Shown: positions 1 to 7,939, numbered from the stretch's first letter. The stretch is 12,564 nt of DNA from CAYZZA01 sp964482685 (GCA_964482685.1 CAYZZA010000037.1:1-12564); one strand, 5' to 3'. The notes: generated by a model not told the origin, from the letters alone. Program-made: numbers and translations.

Positions 1-219
1 ATCCCAACTGATTTAGGTGATTTATTTATATCCATAGAGCGTGCCAAAGAACAGGCAGTAGAATATGGTCACTCTTTTGACCGCGAGCTTGGATTTTTGG
101 CCTTGCATGGATTCCTTCATTTGAATGGGTACGACCACTTGAATGAAGAAGACGAGAAAGAAATGTTTGGGCTCCAGAAAAAAATCTTAAAGGAGTATGG
201 ACTTGAGCGATCGTCGTAA
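1..219 (+). CDS. ybeY: Endoribonuclease / rRNA maturation factor YbeY, C-terminal part
   Basis: The last 72 codons of ybeY are visible; the start lies before the window. YbeY is a zinc metalloprotein needed for 16S rRNA 3'-end maturation and ribosome quality control in the cytoplasm. The family signature HGFLHLNGYDH is present, with its three zinc-ligand histidines at visible residues 36, 40 and 46. It is followed by the usual acidic stretch (NEEDEKEMF) and a short C-terminal helix. The reading frame runs without interruption from base 1 to the TAA at 217-219. Its end overlaps the start of dgkA, so the two are very likely co-transcribed and translationally coupled. ybeY directly before dgkA, cdd and era is the standard order in Bacilli. 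Confidence 0.95.
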   Translation: MPTDLGDLFISIERAKEQAVEYGHSFDRELGFLALHGFLHLNGYDHLNEEDEKEMFGLQKKILKEYGLERSS

Positions 220-595
220 CATCCCTCAAAAAAACCGGACATATATTCAATCTTTTAAGTATGCTTTTAAAGGGATAGAAACTGTTTTCAAAGAAGAACG
301 AAACATGAAAACGCACGTCTTCTTAGGTGCGCTCACGCTGTTTCTCTGTTTGTTTCTCCACTTAACTGTGCATGAGTGGGCTTGGATTTTACTGTCTATT
401 TTTATGGTTTGGATTATGGAAATTTGGAATACCGTGATTGAAAACTTGGTTGACCTTACGACGAACCACACGTATCATCCACTTGCAAAAAAAGCCAAAG
501 ACATGGCTGCAGCTGCAGTATTGCTGACAGCTTTTTTTTCAGTCATAGTGGGCGCACTCATTCTGATCCCAAAAATATATGAACTTTTTTTCTAA
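203..595 (+). CDS. dgkA: Undecaprenol/diacylglycerol kinase DgkA family membrane protein
   Basis: This is a small integral membrane lipid kinase of 130 residues. In Gram-positive bacteria the family mainly phosphorylates undecaprenol, returning the lipid carrier to cell-wall synthesis. The signature EIWNTVIENLVDL lies at about residues 73-85 and is followed by HPLAKKAKDMAAAAVLL (92-108). There are three hydrophobic segments, at about 39-56, 59-78 and 103-122, as expected. I chose TTG at 203: AAGGAG at 190-195 is 7 bases away from it, whereas ATG at 197 leaves only 1 base and is an unlikely start. The ATG choice would add two residues (MD). With TTG the gene overlaps ybeY by 17 bases. It ends 32 bases before cdd. 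The product is confident; the start is moderately sure. Confidence 0.9.
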   Translation: MSDRRNIPQKNRTYIQSFKYAFKGIETVFKEERNMKTHVFLGALTLFLCLFLHLTVHEWAWILLSIFMVWIMEIWNTVIENLVDLTTNHTYHPLAKKAKDMAAAAVLLTAFFSVIVGALILIPKIYELFF

Positions 596-627
596 ACAAG
601 CGTTATCAAAAAAAGGAGTGTTAGAAG

Positions 628-1041
628 ATGGCCACACAATCACCAGAATACTTGCCGACGTTAATTGAACAGGCAACAACCATGTTAGAAAGAGCGTATG
701 TTCCATATTCAAAATTTCCTGTAGGAGCTTCCGTACATACAAAAGATGGAACCTTTTTTTCAGGCTGTAACATTGAAAACTCGTCCTATGGACTAAGCAT
801 GTGTGCAGAAAGAACAGCGATTTTTAAAGCTGTTTCAGAAGGACACAAAGAGTTCGATTACCTTGTTGTAACAGGTCATACAGATGGTCCGATTTCACCA
901 TGTGGGGCATGCCGACAAGTCATTTCAGAGTTTTGTGAGCCAGACATGCCTGTGTTGTTAACGAACACGCAAGGCAAGGAACAATTTACAACCGTCGCTC
1001 AATTATTGCCAGGTGCATTCACACCGGCGGATTTGGTTTGA
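628..1041 (+). CDS. cdd: Cytidine deaminase
   Basis: Homotetrameric-type zinc cytidine deaminase of 137 residues, the usual length for the short bacterial form. It converts cytidine and deoxycytidine to uridine and deoxyuridine in pyrimidine salvage, in the cytoplasm. The catalytic motif is complete. Cys59 and Glu61 lie in CAERTA (Glu61 is the proton shuttle), and Cys92 and Cys95 in PCGACRQV complete the zinc site. The substrate-binding stretch CNIENSSYG (47-55) is also present. ATG at 628 has GGAG at 615-618, 9 bases upstream. The TGA stop shares its A with the era start codon at 1041, so era translation is probably coupled to cdd. Placement between dgkA and era is standard for Bacilli. Confidence 0.96.
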   Translation: MATQSPEYLPTLIEQATTMLERAYVPYSKFPVGASVHTKDGTFFSGCNIENSSYGLSMCAERTAIFKAVSEGHKEFDYLVVTGHTDGPISPCGACRQVISEFCEPDMPVLLTNTQGKEQFTTVAQLLPGAFTPADLV

Positions 1042-1946
1042 TGAATATGGAGAACTTTAAATCAGGTTTTGTCACCATTATTGGACGTCCAAATGTTGGG
1101 AAATCAACGCTTTTAAACTCTCTAGTTGGCCAAAAAATCGCCATCATGAGTGACAAAGCGCAAACAACACGAAACAAAATACAAGGGATTTACACAAGAG
1201 ACAATGTTCAAATCATTTTTATTGATACACCGGGGATACACAAGCCCAAACATCAACTAGGCGATTACATGGTAAAGTCTGCTTTGAGTTCATTGGATGG
1301 CGTCGAAGTGATTTTATTCATGGTAAACGCTACGGAGAAAAAAGGACCAGGCGATCAGTTTATTATTGATAAAATCAAAGACAGCAAAACGCCTGTTTTC
1401 CTTGTGATCAATAAAATTGATGAGATTCATCCAGATGACATCTTGCCTATCATTGCGTCTTACAAGGATGAAATGGACTTTGCGGAAGTGATTCCACTCT
1501 CAGCCAAAGTAGGAAACAACGTGGATACGCTAGTGGACACACTGGTAAAGTATTTGCCAGAAGGCCCGCAGTATTATCCTGAAGAACAAGTCACCGATCA
1601 CCCTGAATATTTCATTATGTCCGAATTGATTCGTGAAAAAGTACTCCAATTGACAAGCGAAGAAATCCCACACTCTATCGCAGTTGTTATTGAACATGTA
1701 AAAAGAAATAAATTGGGACGAATTACGGTCCATGCGACCATCGTCGTCGAGCGTGCCGGTCAAAAAGGAATCATCATTGGCAAAGGCGGAAAAATGATGA
1801 AAGAAATTGGCATTCGGGCACGAAAAGAAATCGAAGAGCTCTTAGGTGATTCTATCTACCTCGATTTATGGGTCAAAGTCCAACCAGACTGGAGAAACAA
1901 ACCCTTTTATTTGGATGACTATGGGTATCGAAAAGATGACTACTAG
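1041..1946 (+). CDS. era: GTPase Era, 16S rRNA binding and 30S assembly factor
   Basis: Era is an essential GTPase that binds the 3' end of 16S rRNA and helps 30S subunit maturation. The protein has 301 residues, as is usual. All GTPase motifs are visible: G1 GRPNVGKST (15-23), the G2 region around QTTR, G3 DTPG (from 62), G4 NKID (124-127) and G5 SAK (from 154). The C-terminal KH domain carries its GKGG loop from residue 247 and ends with the family's DLWVKVQPDWRNKP stretch. ATG at 1041 is chosen over TTG at 1038; it overlaps the cdd stop by one base (TGATG). No strong ribosome binding site precedes it, which fits translational coupling. ATG at 1047 is possible but less likely. ybeY nearby acts on the same end of 16S rRNA. 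Confidence 0.96.
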   Translation: MNMENFKSGFVTIIGRPNVGKSTLLNSLVGQKIAIMSDKAQTTRNKIQGIYTRDNVQIIFIDTPGIHKPKHQLGDYMVKSALSSLDGVEVILFMVNATEKKGPGDQFIIDKIKDSKTPVFLVINKIDEIHPDDILPIIASYKDEMDFAEVIPLSAKVGNNVDTLVDTLVKYLPEGPQYYPEEQVTDHPEYFIMSELIREKVLQLTSEEIPHSIAVVIEHVKRNKLGRITVHATIVVERAGQKGIIIGKGGKMMKEIGIRARKEIEELLGDSIYLDLWVKVQPDWRNKPFYLDDYGYRKDDY

Positions 1947-1976
1947 AAGACACTAAAAACGGCTTCTATATATACT
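1947..1976 (+). promoter_or_regulatory. Candidate sigma-A promoter for recO
   Basis: A -10-like TATACT (1971-1976) lies 18 bases after AAGACA (1947-1952), which matches 4 of 6 bases of the -35 consensus. It sits in the 86-base gap between era and recO, just after the era stop. recO could therefore have its own promoter in addition to read-through from era. This is pattern matching only; the spacing is one base longer than ideal. Confidence 0.35.
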
Positions 1977-2032
1977 CAGCCAGTGCCACTCTTTTCGACC
2001 ATGTTCTTGTTGAATGAGAAAGGATGACAGGC

Positions 2033-2842
2033 ATGAAAGCTGAACAACTAAGAGGCATTGTCGTGTCTACAAGAAAACACCGCGAACGTGATTTTTTAGT
2101 GAAGGTTTTTACAGACCGATACGGGTTGAAAATGTTCTTTGTTCGCGGGTCTAAAAAAAACAGCAGCAAATGGACACAAGCCATCCAACCTTTTACAGTC
2201 GCCACATACATTGCGGATGTTCGTGAAAATGGGTTGTCTTTTTTAAATGATGTTAAAGACATCACGTTCTTTAAACACCTACACACCGATATCTTCTTAA
2301 ACGCATACGCGACGTATCTCATGCAGCTCACCGATGTTGCATTAGAAGATGGCAAGCAAGATGTGCCTCTTTTTGAAGAACTCCTTGCGGGATTGACAGC
2401 CATTGACGAAGGAAGCGACCCTGAGATTGTCGTAAATATGTTTGAAGTCAAGTTTTTACGCTATTTTGGGGTTATGCCGGAGCTACGCGGATGTATGCGT
2501 TGCGGGGTCACCAAAGGAGTATTTGATTACTCCAGTGTGTATGGGGGATTGCTGTGTGAAAAGGACTGGGCCAAAGATCCGAGGCGGTACCATGCATCTG
2601 CTAAATCTATTTCGTTGCTTCGCTTGTTGTCTGTTTTGCCACTGGAAAGATTAGGCAACACAACCGTCAAAGAAGAGACAAAAAAAGAGATGCGCAGAGT
2701 GATTGACAAATGGTACGAAGAAGGTGTTGGCATCAACTTAAAAAGCAAAAAGTTTATTGACAACATGTATTCCTGGAGCACGCTACTTGTAGAAGGACGA
2801 AAAACAAAACAGGCTTCTCCATCCGATCAAGACAGTGTGTGA
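2033..2842 (+). CDS. recO: DNA repair protein RecO
   Basis: RecO is a recombination mediator that, with RecR, helps load RecA on SSB-coated single-stranded DNA and anneals strands in the RecF pathway. The N-terminal OB-fold region (MKAEQLRGIVVSTRKH, with a downstream GLKMFFVRGSKK) is followed by the helical domain and a zinc-finger-like segment. The zinc segment has Cys154, Cys157 and Cys175, but the usual fourth cysteine position is Asp178 (CEKDW). The length of 269 residues is slightly above the usual 240-260. I chose ATG at 2033 because AAAGGA (2019-2024) is 8 bases upstream. ATG at 2024 overlaps that site and cannot use it. recO after era is the conserved order. Its stop is followed directly by the glyQ T-box leader. 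Confidence 0.93.
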   Translation: MKAEQLRGIVVSTRKHRERDFLVKVFTDRYGLKMFFVRGSKKNSSKWTQAIQPFTVATYIADVRENGLSFLNDVKDITFFKHLHTDIFLNAYATYLMQLTDVALEDGKQDVPLFEELLAGLTAIDEGSDPEIVVNMFEVKFLRYFGVMPELRGCMRCGVTKGVFDYSSVYGGLLCEKDWAKDPRRYHASAKSISLLRLLSVLPLERLGNTTVKEETKKEMRRVIDKWYEEGVGINLKSKKFIDNMYSWSTLLVEGRKTKQASPSDQDSV

Positions 2843-2907
2843 CCCTTTTACTAAAAAGTATCAAGACCAAAGATTTATTACGAAGTGGAAAGAACAAAGA
2901 TAAAAGC

Positions 2908-3111
2908 AAGAAAAGTGTTGAAGGAAAAAAGAGTTGTTTATTCTCCATGCTAGCGATTTTGGGATAGTGGAAGCCAAAAATGGACAGACAACGAACAGGC
3001 ATTTCCGGAGCTTACAACTGAATAAAAAAGCTGCTGTGTAAAAACAGAAGTAGGGTGGAACCGCGAATTTATCGTCCCTATACCAAAGGATTTTTTGGTA
3101 TAGGTTTTTTT
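2908..3111 (+). ncRNA. T-box riboswitch leader (glycine type) controlling glyQS
   Basis: This leader senses uncharged tRNA-Gly and decides between termination and read-through into glyQS. The conserved T-box AGGGTGGAACCGCG is at 3052-3065. Its bulge UGGA (3056-3059) would pair with the UCCA end of tRNA-Gly. Stem I can be drawn as follows: GGAAA (2923-2927) with TTTCC (3002-3006), GTTGTTT (2933-2939) with AGACAAC (2986-2992), TCCAT (2944-2948) with ATGGA (2980-2984), and a distal ATTTTGG/CCAAAA arm (2956-2962 with 2974-2979). The specifier-loop strand GAACAGGCA (2993-3001) exposes GGC, a glycine codon, at 2998-3000. A short linker leads straight to a stem-III-like CTGT/ACAG hairpin, so stem II seems absent, as in known glyQS leaders. 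AGGG (3052-3055) can pair with CCCT (3076-3079) to form the antiterminator. The leader fills the gap between recO and glyQ; I see no convincing promoter in it. Confidence 0.93.
3077..3111 (+). terminator. Regulated intrinsic terminator of the glyQS T-box
   Basis: A perfect 11-bp stem pairs CCTATACCAAA (3077-3087) with TTTGGTATAGG (3094-3104). It has a 6-base loop and is followed by seven T (3105-3111). The left arm overlaps CCCT (3076-3079), which is needed for the T-box antiterminator, so the two structures exclude each other. Confidence 0.93.
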
Positions 3112-3168
3112 ATTTTATAGAAAACCACACAAAAGTGAGTACATGATGCAGAAAAAGGAGATTGGCTG

Positions 3169-4083
3169 ATGAAAAAAGCATTGACGTTTCAAGAAATTAT
3201 TTTAACTTTACAACAATTTTGGTCTAAAAAAGGCTGTTTGCTGATGCAAGCATACGACATTGAAAAAGGTGCAGGAACGATGAGTCCGTATACTTTTTTA
3301 AGAGCGATTGGTCCAGAACCTTGGAATGCCGCCTATGTTGAACCGTCTAGACGTCCAGCTGATGGCCGATACGGTGAAAACCCAAACCGCTTGTTCCAAC
3401 ACCACCAATTTCAAGTGGTCATGAAACCTTCGCCTGAGGCGATTCAAGAGCTCTATTTAGAAAGTCTAGTCGCATTGGGCATCGATCCATTGGAACACGA
3501 CATTCGTTTTGTAGAAGACAACTGGGAAAACCCTTCTTTAGGGTGTGCTGGTCTAGGTTGGGAAGTGTGGCTAGACGGAATGGAAGTCACACAGTTTACT
3601 TACTTCCAACAAGTCGGGGGATTAGAAGTCAGCCCGGTAACGAGTGAGTTGACTTACGGTTTAGAAAGACTTGCCTCTTATATCCAAGATGTAGACAGTG
3701 TGTACGACATCCAATGGACAGAAGGTGTCTTGTATGGAGACATATTCAAACAACCCGAGCGCGAGCATTCCACGTATGCATTTGACGAAAGTGACCCAGC
3801 GCTGTTGTTTACGTTGTTTGCGCAATACGAAACCGAAGCCGCACGTCTCATTGAAGAAGGGCTTGTACACCCGGCGTACGATTATGTTCTAAAATGCAGT
3901 CATGCGTTTAACTTATTGGATGCACGTTCGGCAGTGTCTGCTACCGAACGTCCAGAATACTTGGGCCGCATTCGTAAATTGGCTCGCACCATCGCAAAAG
4001 CCTTTTTAGCTGAACGTGAGAAGTTAGGTTTTCCATTGTTAAAAGAAACGGACGCAAAAATTGAAATGGGGGATGCAGAGTGA
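3169..4083 (+). CDS. glyQ: Glycyl-tRNA synthetase alpha subunit
   Basis: Catalytic subunit of the bacterial alpha2-beta2 glycyl-tRNA synthetase, which charges tRNA-Gly with glycine. It has 304 residues, close to the usual 295-305. Characteristic stretches of this class II fold are present, including FWSKKGCLLMQAYDIEKGAGTMSP (about 17-41, split here as FWSKKGCLL and GAGTMSP), EPSRRPADGRYGENPNR, FQHHQFQVVMKP and LEVSPVTSELTYGLERL. ATG at 3169 has AAGGAG (3155-3160) 8 bases upstream. The stop overlaps the glyS start by 4 bases (GTGA), which couples translation and helps equal subunit production. Expression is very likely controlled by the T-box just upstream. Confidence 0.97.
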   Translation: MKKALTFQEIILTLQQFWSKKGCLLMQAYDIEKGAGTMSPYTFLRAIGPEPWNAAYVEPSRRPADGRYGENPNRLFQHHQFQVVMKPSPEAIQELYLESLVALGIDPLEHDIRFVEDNWENPSLGCAGLGWEVWLDGMEVTQFTYFQQVGGLEVSPVTSELTYGLERLASYIQDVDSVYDIQWTEGVLYGDIFKQPEREHSTYAFDESDPALLFTLFAQYETEAARLIEEGLVHPAYDYVLKCSHAFNLLDARSAVSATERPEYLGRIRKLARTIAKAFLAEREKLGFPLLKETDAKIEMGDAE

Positions 4084-6140
4084 CACATACATTTTTGATT
4101 GAAATTGGACTAGAAGAGATGCCTTCACGTTTTATTCAAACGAGCATCGAGCAATTTAAAACAAGAATGGCGGCTTTTCTAGACAACAAAAAAGTCCCAT
4201 ATGAAGAAATAAAGGTTTTTTCTACGCCGCGCAGGCTCGCGTTGCTTGTGACAGGATTGGCTGAAAAACAAGAAGATCAAACAGACATTATAAAAGGACC
4301 TTCCAAAAAAGCAGGAGTAGATGCGGAGGGAAACCTAACCAAAGCAGCGCAAGGCTTTGCGCGCAGCAAACAAATTGACCCAGACAGCTTGTATGTCGAA
4401 GAGGTCAATGGCGTTCCGTATTTGTTTGCCAAAAAAGAAACCAAAGGCGTTTTGACCAAGGACATGTTGCCTGAAGTAGCCACTCTCATCGAAGACATGG
4501 ATTTTCCCATCAGCATGCATTGGGCAGACCACTCGTTTAAATACATCCGCCCGGTTCACTGGATTGTGGCACTTCTTGATGAAACGGTTATTCCTGTAAC
4601 CGCGTTAGGCATCGAAAGTGGACGCACCACACGCGGTCACCGTTTTCTTGGCAAAGAAGTCACCTTGGACAAGGCGGTAGACTATGAAGAGACACTCAAA
4701 CACGAATATGTCATCGCAGATCGCACCGAGAGAAAACAGACTATCCAGAACCAAATCGAGCACCTAGAAAAAGAACAGGGATGGGTGGTCCCAGAAAACC
4801 CTTCTTTGTTAAACGAAGTAACAGACATGGTGGAGTTTCCGACAACCTTTTTTGGTACCTTTAATGCTGCGTATTTAAAAGTCCCAGAAGAAGCATTGGT
4901 AACCTCCATGCGAGACCACCAACGATACTTTGACGTGCGTGATGCGTCGGGAGAAATCTTGCCTTACTTTGTAGCCGTTCGAAACGGGACAGCGGATGCA
5001 CTTGATGTCGTTCGAAAAGGAAACGAAAAAGTGTTGCGCGCACGTTTAGCCGATGCAGTCTTTTTCTTTGAAGACGATCTAACTCGTTCCATCGACGACT
5101 CTTTAGCCAAATTAAAACGAGTCACTTTCTATGAAGGCATGGGCAGCTTGTATGATAAATCGGTCCGTGTTCAAAAGATAGCCGAACTGATTGGAGAGCT
5201 TGTGGGCTTAGACAGCCAACAAACACACCAAGTCAAACGTGCAGCGGAAATTGCCAAATTTGACCTAGTCACCAATATGGTCGATGAGTTTCCTGAATTA
5301 CAAGGCATTATGGGAGAGATTTACGCAAAAGAAAAAGGCGAAGACAAAGCGGTTGCTCAAGCCATTCGCGAACAATACCTCCCTCTCTCCAGCAAAGGCT
5401 CACTTCCAGAATCGACCGTTGGTTCTGTATTGGCCATTGCCGAAAAACTAGACACGCTGTTTATGTTCTTTCAAGCAGGCGTTATTCCAACAGGTTCAAA
5501 CGACCCATTTGCCTTGCGTCGCCAAGCGTATGGTCTCGTGCGTATTGTCTTAGAAAATGACTGGACGTTCCCAGTTCAAAAAATTATCAAGGCTCTATCA
5601 GAGTCTATTTTGACTATCGACTCCACGTACTCTGAAAAGTTGGAAAGCTTTTTTATAAGCCGCTTGAACCAGTATTTCATGGAACAAGGATGGCGGTATG
5701 ACGTCATTGAAGCGGTGTTAACCTCTAACCAACAAGACATTTTTGAGTTGGAAGAAACCGCTTATGTTCTGCAATCGCACTTAAGCGACTCTAATTTCAA
5801 ACTCGTGATGGAAGCTTTAACGCGTGTTTTAACCCTAGCTGAAAAAGCATCCAACGAATTAGACAAGCAAGCAATTGATCCTGCTTTATTTGAAACAGAC
5901 TCTGAAAAACAGTTGTATGAAAATACGATGGCAGCCTTAGACAAACTTGAACATACCACACACAAAGAAACAATCTATACAACACTTAGCCACTTGCAAG
6001 AACCAATCGCAGCGTTTTTTGAAGACAATATGGTGATGGCAGACGATGACGCAATCAGGACAAACCGTTTGACCTTGCTGAAGAAGATTGGGTTGTTAGT
6101 AAACCGATTTGCGGACGTGCGGAAATTGGTAATCAAGTAA
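4080..6140 (+). CDS. glyS: Glycyl-tRNA synthetase beta subunit
   Basis: The beta subunit of glycyl-tRNA synthetase, needed with GlyQ for tRNA binding and activity. The protein has 686 residues, the usual size. The N-terminal signature FLIEIGLEEMPSRF (about 5-18) and FSTPRRLALLV are present. They are followed by RPVHWIVALLD, the conserved MRDHQRYF (about 278-285) and the SNDPFALRRQAYGLVRI segment. The C-terminal portion matches the DALR-type anticodon-binding region. The start is GTG at 4080, preceded by GGGGGA at about 4068-4073, 6 bases away; it overlaps glyQ by 4 bases. No intrinsic terminator follows, so transcription may continue toward the ABC exporter gene 71 bases downstream. Confidence 0.97.
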   Translation: MTHTFLIEIGLEEMPSRFIQTSIEQFKTRMAAFLDNKKVPYEEIKVFSTPRRLALLVTGLAEKQEDQTDIIKGPSKKAGVDAEGNLTKAAQGFARSKQIDPDSLYVEEVNGVPYLFAKKETKGVLTKDMLPEVATLIEDMDFPISMHWADHSFKYIRPVHWIVALLDETVIPVTALGIESGRTTRGHRFLGKEVTLDKAVDYEETLKHEYVIADRTERKQTIQNQIEHLEKEQGWVVPENPSLLNEVTDMVEFPTTFFGTFNAAYLKVPEEALVTSMRDHQRYFDVRDASGEILPYFVAVRNGTADALDVVRKGNEKVLRARLADAVFFFEDDLTRSIDDSLAKLKRVTFYEGMGSLYDKSVRVQKIAELIGELVGLDSQQTHQVKRAAEIAKFDLVTNMVDEFPELQGIMGEIYAKEKGEDKAVAQAIREQYLPLSSKGSLPESTVGSVLAIAEKLDTLFMFFQAGVIPTGSNDPFALRRQAYGLVRIVLENDWTFPVQKIIKALSESILTIDSTYSEKLESFFISRLNQYFMEQGWRYDVIEAVLTSNQQDIFELEETAYVLQSHLSDSNFKLVMEALTRVLTLAEKASNELDKQAIDPALFETDSEKQLYENTMAALDKLEHTTHKETIYTTLSHLQEPIAAFFEDNMVMADDDAIRTNRLTLLKKIGLLVNRFADVRKLVIK

Positions 6141-6159
6141 TCGATTCATGAGTAAGAGC

Positions 6160-6191
6160 GCCTATCGAAGAGGGGAGACCTCTCTTTAGGC
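6160..6191 (+). other. Hairpin without T-tract between glyS and the ABC exporter gene
   Basis: An outer stem GCCTA (6160-6164) with TAGGC (6187-6191) encloses an inner stem AGAGG (6169-6173) with CCTCT (6179-6183), with a GGAGA loop. No T-run follows; the next bases lead into the ribosome binding site of the exporter gene at 6197-6203. It is therefore not a standard terminator. It could affect mRNA stability or translation, which is inference. Confidence 0.5.
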
Positions 6192-6211
6192 CTATGAAAG
6201 GAGAGAGACAG

Positions 6212-7939
6212 ATGATGAAACGCTTTTTTTCCTATTACAAACCCTATAAAACGTTGTTTATTGTTGATTTTTTTAGCGCAATCTTAGTTGCCATCATCGA
6301 ACTCTTCTTTCCTTTGATTGTGCGGAAAGTGACCGACGATTTACTCCCAACAGGGGATTGGAGATTGATTATAGTCGTCTCCTTTGGATTGTTTGCTCTG
6401 TATTTACTCAATTCTATCCTTCAATATATCGTGACGTATTATGGGCACGTACTTGGCGTCAACATTGAAACCGATATGCGGGCAGAATTGTTTGAACATA
6501 TCCAAAAACAATCTTTTTCTTATTTCGATGAACGCGAAACAGGTGAGTTGATGTCACGGTTGACATCTGATTTGTTTGAAATATCCGAACTTGCGCATCA
6601 CGGACCTGAAGATGTGTTTATTACTTTATTCACACTAGGGGGCGCTTTTGCGCTTATGTTGTCTATTCATGTGAAACTAGCACTGGCAACGTTTGTTCTC
6701 ATTCCGATGATTGCTTTTGCCCTAGCTTTCTTCAATAAAAAAATGCTTCATGTCAATACGCACATCTTTAAACAACTGGGACAATTTAGTGCCGGGATTG
6801 AAGCATCCGTAGGTGGAATTCGTGAAGTACAAGCAAACGCGAACGAAGAGCATGAACAAGCGCAATTTCAAGTCTTAAATAACAAGTACCGCACAGCCAA
6901 AAAGAAATTTTATCAAATGATGGGACTCAGTAGTGCGTATAACTACTTTTTTATGCGTCTAATTTCCTTGTTCACTCTTTTCTTTGGTGCGTACTTTAGC
7001 TTGCGCGGAGAGATTAGTTATGGGAATTTTATTGCCTTTATTCTCTTTTCGAACATCTTTGTGCGTCCCATTGAAAAAGTCAACAACATGATTGAAAGTT
7101 ACCCAAAAGGAATTGCTGGGTTTAAGCGCTTGGTGGAAGAATTGGACCACGTTCCTGCCATCCAAGATGAAGAAGGAGCCTTCGAGGCACCTTTGTTAAA
7201 AGGAGATATCGAATTTACAGATGTCTCCTTTGGGTACGACGCCCATGCGTCTGTATTGAAGGACTTGTCGTTTTCCATTCGTGCAGGAGAAACCATCGCT
7301 TTCGTAGGACCGAGTGGTGCTGGAAAGACCACCATCTGTAGCTTGATCCCTCGCTTTTATGACGCAACCAGTGGGGTCATTACAATTGACGGGATTCCAC
7401 TAAAAAACATGACTCTTAAATCCTTGCGCAATCAAATTGGCGTCGTTCAGCAAGACGTTTTCTTGTTTCCAGGGACCATCAAAGAAAATGTTTTGTACGG
7501 GCGCTTAGATGCAACGGATGAAGAAGTGCATGAAGCCATTCGTTTGGCTAATTTAGAAGATGTGATTGCAGAGATGCCTAATGGGATTGAGACCGTTGTG
7601 GGTGAGCGAGGAGTCAGACTTTCTGGAGGTCAAAAGCAGCGCCTGTCGATTGCGCGGATGTTCCTTAAAAATCCATCTATTCTTATTTTGGATGAAGCCA
7701 CCTCTGCGTTGGATACACAAACAGAACGTGCCATCCAACAAGCCCTTGATTCGCTTTCAGCAGGTAGAACGACCCTAGTCATTGCACACCGTCTTGCGAC
7801 CATTACCCATGCAGACCGTATTATGGTGGTAACAGAAGAGGGACTCGTTGAACAAGGTGCCCATGAGGAGTTGCTTGATCAAAAGGGAGCGTATCATGAT
7901 TTATATGAAGCTCAATTTGGACTACCAGAAGGGATATAA
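6212..7939 (+). CDS. ABC-type exporter, fused membrane and ATPase domains (YwjA-like)
   Basis: A half-transporter of the type I exporter family, 575 residues, expected to work as a dimer in the cytoplasmic membrane. The N-terminal half (about 1-320) holds the hydrophobic membrane domain. The C-terminal ATPase has Walker A GPSGAGKTT (366-374), the Q-loop VVQQDVF, signature LSGGQ (470-474), Walker B ending ILDEATSALD with Asp494/Glu495, and the H-loop His526. All catalytic residues are present. From memory, the opening (SYYKPYK...) and the AHHGPED stretch resemble B. subtilis YwjA, whose substrate is unknown to me; lipid or drug export is possible. ATG at 6212 is chosen because AAAGGAG (6197-6203) is 8 bases upstream; ATG at 6194 precedes that site. 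It lies between glyS and dnaG, where Bacillus carries ccpN and yqfL. Confidence 0.93.
   Translation: MMKRFFSYYKPYKTLFIVDFFSAILVAIIELFFPLIVRKVTDDLLPTGDWRLIIVVSFGLFALYLLNSILQYIVTYYGHVLGVNIETDMRAELFEHIQKQSFSYFDERETGELMSRLTSDLFEISELAHHGPEDVFITLFTLGGAFALMLSIHVKLALATFVLIPMIAFALAFFNKKMLHVNTHIFKQLGQFSAGIEASVGGIREVQANANEEHEQAQFQVLNNKYRTAKKKFYQMMGLSSAYNYFFMRLISLFTLFFGAYFSLRGEISYGNFIAFILFSNIFVRPIEKVNNMIESYPKGIAGFKRLVEELDHVPAIQDEEGAFEAPLLKGDIEFTDVSFGYDAHASVLKDLSFSIRAGETIAFVGPSGAGKTTICSLIPRFYDATSGVITIDGIPLKNMTLKSLRNQIGVVQQDVFLFPGTIKENVLYGRLDATDEEVHEAIRLANLEDVIAEMPNGIETVVGERGVRLSGGQKQRLSIARMFLKNPSILILDEATSALDTQTERAIQQALDSLSAGRTTLVIAHRLATITHADRIMVVTEEGLVEQGAHEELLDQKGAYHDLYEAQFGLPEGI

Noticed and set aside
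1947..2032. A small gene such as yqzL between era and recO
   Set aside because: Only a 6-codon frame from ATG at 1935 is present in this gap. Nothing resembles the short protein found here in Bacillus.
1966..2451. Minus-strand frame of 161 codons opposite recO
   Set aside because: It lies opposite a well-supported gene, has no recognisable domain, and its composition reads as the complement of recO codons.
6194..6211. Upstream ATG start for the ABC exporter
   Set aside because: The codons from 6194 include the AAAGGAG ribosome binding site itself, so initiation at 6212 is far more likely.
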